A model generated the notes under the pieces. The model was not told where the DNA came from and ran no database searches. It was given only the letters and a program-made list of their open reading frames with translations. A program made the position numbers and the translations under genes. A stretch of 64,000 nt of DNA from Candidatus Nitrosotenuis chungbukensis (lineage in GTDB: Archaea; Thermoproteota; Nitrososphaeria; Nitrososphaerales; Nitrosopumilaceae): positions 37,325 through 101,324 of the forward strand of contig NZ_AVSQ01000016.1 in assembly GCF_000685395.1 (NCBI RefSeq), in the 5' to 3' direction. Of the stretch, positions 58,241 through 64,000 are shown piece by piece; the stretch's first letter is position 1, and each line of letters starts with the position of its first letter.

Positions 58241-60402
58241 GTCTGCAGCCACAGGAACTAGACTATCTCTCAAAAAAAATTAAAAGAAAACTAAACGACA
58301 CCGAAGCACACATCGTTGCTGCAGAGTGGTCTGAGCACTGCTCGTACAAGTCTTCAAAAAAGCATCTCAAAATGCTTCCAATGTCTGGACCGCGGGTAAT
58401 CCGGGAAAAGGGATTTGACTCTGGGGTGCTAGATGTAGGGGATGGATACGTCGTAACCGTCCACATAGAAAGTCACAACCATCCGTCTGCTGTCGAGCCA
58501 TATGGGGGCGCAGCCACTGGGGTGGGAGGGGTGATTCGAGATATTTTGTCTGCAGGCACAAGACCTATTGCACTTCTTGACGGACTTCGTTTTGGGAACA
58601 TAGAAAAAGATTCCCAAGCAAGGTGGCTGTTCAAAAATGCCGTAACTGGAATTGCAGACTATGGCAACTGCCTTGGCATTCCGACCATCGGCGGCGAGGT
58701 AGAGTTTGACGAATGTTATGCAAATTATGCGCTAGTTGACGTCGCATCAATTGGGTTTGGAAAAAAAGAAAGATTGATCAAAAATCACGCCGATGCAGGT
58801 GACTTGGTGGTGTTGCTTGGGGGCTCGACAGGGCGTGACGGAATAGGAGGCGCCCAGTTTGCGTCAGACTCGCTTGAAACAGAAGACCGCTCTGCAGTGC
58901 AAATCCCGGATCCTTTTATTGAAAAATTGATCATCGAGGCAACCCTTGAGGCAAGAAACGAGGGATGCATCAAGGCGCTAAAGGACTTGGGAGGAGGCGG
59001 TCTTTCGTGCGCAATTTCGGAAACCGCGGACACCCTTGGAATCGGAATTGAGCTTGACGTGAACCGCGTCCACACAAGAGAGCCTGGTATGAATCCGAGG
59101 GAGATAATGACATCTGAATCTCAAGAAAGAATGCTGATTATCACCGACAAGAAAAAACTCGTAAAACTTGAATCCATCTGCAAAAAATTCCGAGTCACCT
59201 GTTCTGTCATTGGCAAGGTAACGTCTGACAAAATGATGAGGGTCAAAAACAACAACACAATCGTTGCATCAATGCCTGCTGAAATTGTTGCAAATGCGCC
59301 TCTTCTTGACAGGCCGTCAAAGGAGCCGGCATATCTTAAAGAACTACAAAAAAGAAAGGAGCCAAAACCTGCCTCTGATCTCTCTAAAACACTCATGAGG
59401 CTGCTGTCTTGTCCAAACATTGCAAGCAAAATTTGGGTATATGGCCAGTATGATCACGAGGTTGGAATCAGAACCGTAGTGAAGCCCGGGATGGATTCTG
59501 CCGTACTGCGTTTGGATAACGGAAAATACCTGGCTGCAAAAATTGATGGAAACCCAAAGCAGTGCTACATTGATCCAAAAAACGGCGCAATCGGATGCTT
59601 TGAAGAGGCGTGCAGAAACGTGGTGTGCACCGGCGCCACACCGATTGGGATGGTTGATCACCTGCAGTTTGGCAATCCTGAAAACCCTGAAATTTTCTGG
59701 ACATTTTTAGAGTCACTAAAGGGAATATCTGAATTTTCAAAACACTTTGACATCCCATGCGTTGGTGGAAAAGTAAGCTTGTACAACGAAACCCCGCAGG
59801 GGCCAATCAAGCCAACCCCGCTAATTGGTGTCCTGGGGCTAATTGAGAAAAAACCACTGCACACGCAAAAGTCCGAGCAGGGAGACATTCTGATTCTGAT
59901 TGGAGCTACAAAAGACGAGCTTGGCGGCTCTGAATACTATGAATACATTCATGAGTTTGTTGGAGGAAAATGCCCAGTAGTTGACTTTGCAGAGTCAAAA
60001 CGAAACATGGAATCAGTACTACACATAATTGAAAACGAGTGGGCAAGAAACGTTCATGACTGCTCAAAGGGCGGACTTGCAACTGCAGTCTCTGAAATTG
60101 CTATGACTAGCGGCATTGGGTGTACTGTGTCACTTGATAACGTGCCGTCATCAAAGATGTCCGATGACAATGTTTTGTTTTCTGAGAGTCATTCTCGGTA
60201 CTTGATGTCTGTATCAAAATCAAACCTTGACGCCGTACTGGGGTATCTGAGGGCAAAGAACGTAACCTTTGGCATAATTGGCAAGTTTGAAGGAAAAAGC
60301 ATCATGTTTTCCAAAAGCAAAAAAGTGATTGTAAAACTAAGCGTTGATAAGGCACATGACAAGTGGTTTAATTCACTGAAGGATTTGGTTTTGCATGGTT
60401 AA
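58237..60402 (+). CDS. purL: FGAM synthase large subunit PurL
   Basis: 721 residues, the small type that needs PurS and PurQ. HIVAAEWSEHCSYKSSKKHL, GDGYVVTVHIESHNHPSAVE, GAATGVGGVIRDILSAGTRP, LGGSTGRDGIGGAQFAS, DLGGGGLSCAISE and HDCSKGGLATAVSEIAM are characteristic. ATP-dependent conversion of FGAR to FGAM. Overlaps purQ by 4 and purF by 8 bases. Confidence 0.96.
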   Translation: MSLQPQELDYLSKKIKRKLNDTEAHIVAAEWSEHCSYKSSKKHLKMLPMSGPRVIREKGFDSGVLDVGDGYVVTVHIESHNHPSAVEPYGGAATGVGGVIRDILSAGTRPIALLDGLRFGNIEKDSQARWLFKNAVTGIADYGNCLGIPTIGGEVEFDECYANYALVDVASIGFGKKERLIKNHADAGDLVVLLGGSTGRDGIGGAQFASDSLETEDRSAVQIPDPFIEKLIIEATLEARNEGCIKALKDLGGGGLSCAISETADTLGIGIELDVNRVHTREPGMNPREIMTSESQERMLIITDKKKLVKLESICKKFRVTCSVIGKVTSDKMMRVKNNNTIVASMPAEIVANAPLLDRPSKEPAYLKELQKRKEPKPASDLSKTLMRLLSCPNIASKIWVYGQYDHEVGIRTVVKPGMDSAVLRLDNGKYLAAKIDGNPKQCYIDPKNGAIGCFEEACRNVVCTGATPIGMVDHLQFGNPENPEIFWTFLESLKGISEFSKHFDIPCVGGKVSLYNETPQGPIKPTPLIGVLGLIEKKPLHTQKSEQGDILILIGATKDELGGSEYYEYIHEFVGGKCPVVDFAESKRNMESVLHIIENEWARNVHDCSKGGLATAVSEIAMTSGIGCTVSLDNVPSSKMSDDNVLFSESHSRYLMSVSKSNLDAVLGYLRAKNVTFGIIGKFEGKSIMFSKSKKVIVKLSVDKAHDKWFNSLKDLVLHG

Positions 60403-61828
60403 AGAAAACTGCGGCGTAGTTGGAATTTTCAGCAGAGACGGAACAAACGTAATCCCAATGGTAATTGACGCGTTACGTGCACTGCAACACCGAGGTCAGG
60501 AAGCATGGGGAATTGCGATTCCAAAAAAAGCGCCAATCAAAAGACTGGGGCTTGTATCTGGCGCATCAGGCGAATATCAAAAAATCACCGAAGAATACGC
60601 ATCGCCTGCTGCAATAGGGCATGTAAGGTACTCTACTGTTGGAAAAAGCAACCTGGAAAACGCCCAGCCGCTAAAGGTCAAGGATCTGTGCATTGCCCAC
60701 AATGGAACCATAGCAAATGTTGCAGAACTTGCAAACCTAGTTGGGGGATGCACGTTTACGCCGCAAAATGCAAGTGATACGCTGGTGGCTGCCCAAAGGC
60801 TGGTCTCTCTAATGTCTACAAACGGCAAGCTTGGAAGTGCGCTGTCAATCCTAAAAAATGAGATGGCCGGTTCGTATTGCTTTACCTTTGTATCTGATGA
60901 TAATGCAGTATATGCGGCTCGCGATCCTCGAGGATTTAGGCCGATGGTTCTTGGCTCAAAAGAAGATGGGCAGGTAACAATCGTCGCATCCGAGTCGTCT
61001 GCCCTAACTGCAATTGGCGCAAAACTTGTCCGCGACGTCCTTCCAGGAGAACTATTGAAGTTTAGCAACTCTGGAATGGAGTCTGAAATGTTTTCAGAAG
61101 AAAAAAAGCACGCACACTGCTCGTTTGAATTTACATATTTTGCACACCCTACGTCTAGAATGGAGGGGACAAACATCTACGTGGCAAGGAAAAGGATCGG
61201 CCAGTTTCTAGCCCGCAAGTTTCCAATCAAGGACGCAGACCTGGTAATCCCGGTTCCCGACTCTGCAAGGCCTGCAGCCCTCGGATACGCGCAGGAGCTT
61301 GGAATACAGTTTGATGAAGGGTTACTCAAAGACAGGTATAGCAAAAAGGGGCCACTGCGAAGCTTCATCGAGCCGCACCAAAGCGACCGAGTCGAGATAA
61401 ATCGCTGGATCATACCGATTACAGAGATCATTGCCGGGATGCACGTGGTTGTAATAGATGACAGCCTAGTTCGGGGTACAAGCTCAAAGGCAATCATAAA
61501 GGCGCTAAGGCGGGCAGGCGCAAGAAAAATTAGCATGCTCATCACGTACCCACCAATCAAGTATCCGTGCTATGCAGGAATCGACTTTCCATCCCAGGAC
61601 GAATTGGCGACTGGGGTAATAGGTGATGGTGTTACTGATGAGCAAGTAATTGACAAAATACGCCGGGACATCGGTGCTGACTTTTTGGGATATAATGATG
61701 CGGAAAATCTGGCAAATGCCGTCGGCATACCGCTTGATTCGATGTGCTTTACGTGCACAAGCGGGGATTACTCTACGCTGGGAATAAAGCCTATATTCAA
61801 GTCAAGAGAGGAAATGAAAGGCGAATAA
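60395..61828 (+). CDS. purF: Amidophosphoribosyltransferase PurF
   Basis: 477 residues. N-terminal nucleophile amidotransferase: MVKEN-CGVVGIF gives C6 after a 5-residue propeptide; LQHRGQEAWGIAI, GHVRYSTVGKSN follow. The PRTase domain has VVVIDDSLVRGTSSKA. Fe-S Cys candidates lie near the end (CYAGIDFPSQDELATG, MCFTCTSGDYS). First committed purine step. Eight-base overlap with purL. Confidence 0.96.
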   Translation: MVKENCGVVGIFSRDGTNVIPMVIDALRALQHRGQEAWGIAIPKKAPIKRLGLVSGASGEYQKITEEYASPAAIGHVRYSTVGKSNLENAQPLKVKDLCIAHNGTIANVAELANLVGGCTFTPQNASDTLVAAQRLVSLMSTNGKLGSALSILKNEMAGSYCFTFVSDDNAVYAARDPRGFRPMVLGSKEDGQVTIVASESSALTAIGAKLVRDVLPGELLKFSNSGMESEMFSEEKKHAHCSFEFTYFAHPTSRMEGTNIYVARKRIGQFLARKFPIKDADLVIPVPDSARPAALGYAQELGIQFDEGLLKDRYSKKGPLRSFIEPHQSDRVEINRWIIPITEIIAGMHVVVIDDSLVRGTSSKAIIKALRRAGARKISMLITYPPIKYPCYAGIDFPSQDELATGVIGDGVTDEQVIDKIRRDIGADFLGYNDAENLANAVGIPLDSMCFTCTSGDYSTLGIKPIFKSREEMKGE

Positions 61829-61829
61829 A

Positions 61830-62075
61830 ATGGAAATCGCGTTTGTCCTAGTAAAGTGTGAGGTGGCCCACGAAATGGATGTGATGCGAGATGTTCTAAA
61901 AATTGACGGGGTAAAAGAGGCGCACGGAACATACGGGATGTATGATATTTTCGTCAAGGTCCAGGGTCAGACCCATAAAATAGTATCGGATATTGTAACC
62001 AAGCAAATCCGAAAAATTCCGCACGTTGTATCTACGAGCACCCTTTCGACCATTCCAGAACAGGGCGGAAAATAA
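61830..62075 (+). CDS. Stand-alone Lrp/AsnC ligand-binding (RAM) protein
   Basis: 81 residues: MEIAFVLVKCEVAHEMDVMR, GVKEAHGTYGMYDIFVKVQG, IPHVVSTSTLSTIPEQ. RAM fold without DNA-binding domain. Begins one base after purF, so it belongs to the purine operon and may couple amino acid sensing (glutamine or glycine) to it (inference). Paralogue of 10568-10822. Confidence 0.85.
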   Translation: MEIAFVLVKCEVAHEMDVMRDVLKIDGVKEAHGTYGMYDIFVKVQGQTHKIVSDIVTKQIRKIPHVVSTSTLSTIPEQGGK

Positions 62076-62120
62076 TCCAAGTTAAACTATTTTTAAATCA
62101 GTACTGCGTCTCCACATTTG

Positions 62121-62510
62121 ATGGTTTCATCGTACAAGTTTTTCATAATGATTGGAATCGCGGTAATTGCCGGAATTGGGGGTGTGATTGCAATTTCGTT
62201 ATCCAAAGGAACCCTTTCGTCACAAGACTATGAGATTGACGTAGACCCGTTCAAGGATCCGCAGAATCTGTTTGTCACTGCAAGAGTCATGGTTCAAAAC
62301 ATTGGTGCAAAGCCTCTTACCAACGTGGTCGTAAATTACGGTGACGGGCACGTCCTAAGTCTTGGAACTCTGACTCCAGGTCAAAAAGTAATCCTGTCTC
62401 CTCCGTCTGAAAACTCGTTGCACCAAGTAAAGGTCACGGCAGATAACGGAATTTCAGTAACAAAGCCGTATCGAATTCCGCCAAAGATTCCTGGAATGAT
62501 GGGCTCCTAG
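62121..62510 (+). CDS. Membrane-anchored extracellular protein (129 aa)
   Basis: ATG 62121 lies 26 bases after TTTTAAATC. One N-terminal span FFIMIGIAVIAGIGGVIAIS, then a 90-residue beta-rich exterior (DPFKDPQNLFVTARVMVQNI, GAKPLTNVVVNYGDGHVLSL) with an Ig-like look (CARDB-type). No catalytic motif. Stop shares CTAG with the convergent small gene. Surface or pseudo-periplasmic role. Confidence 0.7.
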   Translation: MVSSYKFFIMIGIAVIAGIGGVIAISLSKGTLSSQDYEIDVDPFKDPQNLFVTARVMVQNIGAKPLTNVVVNYGDGHVLSLGTLTPGQKVILSPPSENSLHQVKVTADNGISVTKPYRIPPKIPGMMGS

Positions 62511-62713
62511 GTCCAAGCTTTTTTATCTTTTTTCCAGACTCGGACGTCGTCAACATAGACTTGGTCCTCAAGATCAAATACGGTGTGCCATTTTTTGTCG
62601 TGTGGCAGCAGCTTGTCTAGCTCGTTTACGTTGTTTTTTGTAGGGAACTTGTTAGTTAGCGCACCCCACTTCATATTTGGGATCTTGGGCATGATGTCAT
62701 TGATGTCTCTCAT
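62507..62713 (-). CDS. Small hypothetical protein (68 aa)
   Basis: ATG 62713 gives MRDINDIMPKIPNMKWGALT, later W-rich KWHTVFDLEDQVYVDDVRVW. A TATA-like GATAAA (62738-62743, minus strand) is 28 bases upstream, so it has its own leaderless promoter. It lies in the same frame as the stop-ended dehydrogenase upstream (62774), with the intervening codons also open; I treat it as a separate gene because of the promoter. Confidence 0.55.
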   Translation of the reverse strand: MRDINDIMPKIPNMKWGALTNKFPTKNNVNELDKLLPHDKKWHTVFDLEDQVYVDDVRVWKKDKKAWT

Positions 62714-62773
62714 GTCGTATGTGGGGGAAATTTCATTGATAAATTTTTGTTTTGGCGCACTAAACGTGACTGG

Positions 62774-64000
62774 TTAGGGCTGTTTTGAATTGCTCTTTTT
62801 GCTAAAATGCTGTCGTATCTTTACAATGGCAAACATGGGCATGACAAAATACATTGCAGAGTTTAGCAGTATGACTCCGATTCCATATCCTAGCATCTCT
62901 TGCTCTGAGTCAATATCTGCGTAATTTAGAATTGATAGGGTGGAGAGCATCGGGAATATAGCTACTTTTACAATCTCTCTGAAAGCAGGACTCTGCCTTT
63001 CCCAGTCTGCTATGGTTGGGCTAAATGAATAGTAAAACTGGTTGAATCCTGCCATGAAAGTCGTCCCAGAGCCAGTGTTGAACAAAACACCGTCTCGTAT
63101 TTCTCGAAGCATCTGCACATGTGTGGATAACTCTGTCCCATATGTGGCAGTGGCAATAAGGCATCCACCACCTGCGTCTGACTTTTGGCCTGACTCCTCT
63201 GCCACTGCCTTTGGAAGAATTCTGAATATTTTTCCCTCTGAAAGCGACACAATGTAGACTAGTCCGTCTGGGCCTACCTCGATATCAGTCACGCATCCAA
63301 AGCCAGTGCCAAATAAAATCTCGTCCATCGATTCGTCAACGTTGTGAACCTTGTCTGATAGTTCTGGGGACTCGAAGACAAAACCGGTTCTGTCTGAATT
63401 GAGCTTGAATCTGTACAAGTTGCCTGTATTGCAGTCTCCGACAAATACGCTGTCCTCATAATCTTTTAGCTTGTCAGACTTTACAAAAGAAATAGCAGTT
63501 GGGGCAACTGGTTTTTGCCAAGTAAATTCTGGGTCGCTGTAAACAAAATTTCCGTATTTTGGTAATGCGTCAACCTGCTCTTGATTTTTTGCAGGTCCCA
63601 TTATCTCAATCCACCCACTGTTGAAGTTTTCTGGAACAAGGTTGATCTCGTCATATTCGTCATCCCCGTTTTCCGTATCCCACATGCTTCCAGTGTTGGG
63701 ATCAAACGTGATTCCAAAACTGTTCCTGACCCCCATTGCGTAATACTGCCCCGGCGGGTCAATTCTTAAAATCACACTGGTGTCGTTTTTCCACTCTGTC
63801 GCTCTGTTCTGCAATCTGCCATAGTTGCCATTGTCTCCAATTACTGCATATACTTGACCGTCAAAGTTAGTCATCGCTCCCCCGTTATGATAATAATTAT
63901 CACTAGGAAGTGTCTTTATCAAAACTGGATTGATCAAATTATTTCCGTCCCACTCGTACTTGTAAATTCGGTTTTCAATTGCTTTTCCACCGTCCGTATC
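62774..64000 (-). CDS. PQQ-type glucose/sorbosone dehydrogenase-like exported protein (5' end cut by window edge)
   Basis: The frame is open to base 64000 (codons DTDGGKAIENRIYKYEWDGN), so the gene is partial; an internal TTG at 63937 is not its true start. The beta-propeller shows NGGAMTNFDGQVYAVIGDNG, AMGVRNSFGITFDPNTGSMW, DTENGDDEYDEINLV and VGDCNTGNLYRFKLN, typical of the GSDH family. The C-terminal 120 residues are the CFI-box-like anchor GGGCLIATATYGTELSTHVQ...FNQFYYSFSPTIADWERQ with a final membrane span, near-identical to the giant FN3 protein. A surface-attached quinoprotein, oxidising sugar or carbohydrate (inference). Confidence 0.82.
   Translation of the reverse strand, partial: DTDGGKAIENRIYKYEWDGNNLINPVLIKTLPSDNYYHNGGAMTNFDGQVYAVIGDNGNYGRLQNRATEWKNDTSVILRIDPPGQYYAMGVRNSFGITFDPNTGSMWDTENGDDEYDEINLVPENFNSGWIEIMGPAKNQEQVDALPKYGNFVYSDPEFTWQKPVAPTAISFVKSDKLKDYEDSVFVGDCNTGNLYRFKLNSDRTGFVFESPELSDKVHNVDESMDEILFGTGFGCVTDIEVGPDGLVYIVSLSEGKIFRILPKAVAEESGQKSDAGGGCLIATATYGTELSTHVQMLREIRDGVLFNTGSGTTFMAGFNQFYYSFSPTIADWERQSPAFREIVKVAIFPMLSTLSILNYADIDSEQEMLGYGIGVILLNSAMYFVMPMFAIVKIRQHFSKKSNSKQP

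Noticed and set aside
62583..62777. Plus-strand frame of 64 codons with hydrophobic sequence
   Set aside because: Antisense to the 68-residue gene at 62507-62713, which has a TATA box and protein-like composition.

Overview
The window reads as the chromosome of an ammonia-oxidising-type archaeon (Thaumarchaeota/Nitrososphaerota, order Nitrosopumilales). Support: archaeal EF-2, a PurP-type purine enzyme, PurS/PurQ/PurL as separate subunits, TatA/TatC, futalosine-route menaquinone genes, leaderless genes with a TATA-like box about 25-28 bases before ATG/GTG/TTG, and many tiny genes of the kind seen in this phylum. The base composition, about 40 % GC by eye, suggests a Nitrosotenuis-like genome rather than Nitrosopumilus (about 33-34 %); that placement is inference. 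I see no rRNA, no complete tRNA and no CRISPR array.

Layout. 1-5.7 kb: an edge-truncated exported protein, a seven-repeat PKD surface protein, a nuclease-like protein, a SNF2 helicase and two tiny zinc proteins. 5.7-10.9 kb (minus strand): a tight run of a lysine-2,3-aminomutase-like radical SAM enzyme, a DUF432-like protein, an MscS channel and a glutamine synthetase, which I read as an osmolyte (beta-glutamate/beta-glutamine) module. 11-28 kb: small regulators, an MFS carrier, exported proteins, an HD-domain protein, a membrane J-protein, an Lrp regulator, a receiver protein, three TPR proteins, two tandem exported coiled coils, MqnE and MqnD, a CBS protein and an SIS protein. EF-2 is at 28.6-30.8 kb.

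30.8-37.4 kb is the most unusual part. Four paralogous winged-helix genes are interleaved with exported effectors: two DUF3494 (ice-binding-type) proteins, an Asn/Gly-repeat surface protein and a HEQGH metalloprotease-like protein. Five promoters here share one element: two GTC(C/A)AT half-sites exactly 21 bp apart, a CTTAC...GTAAG palindrome, and a TTAATA box. A sixth, shorter copy lies 18 kb away, before a repeat-rich gene at 54.9 kb that carries a probable frameshift. I propose a small dedicated regulon.

37.4-50.4 kb: hypothetical and exported genes, a giant fibronectin-III surface protein, MsrA, a cupin plus a 2H phosphoesterase, a long coiled-coil protein and more tiny zinc proteins. 50.4-51.7 kb: a stand-alone TnpB. 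51.8-64 kb: a BFN-type nuclease, PurP, UbiX plus an SRPBCC protein, TatA/TatC, PurS, then a purQ-purL-purF operon followed by a stand-alone Lrp ligand domain. The right edge cuts a PQQ-type dehydrogenase that carries the same C-terminal anchor module as the fibronectin-III protein. Genes are very compact: five convergent pairs share one CTAG as both stop codons.
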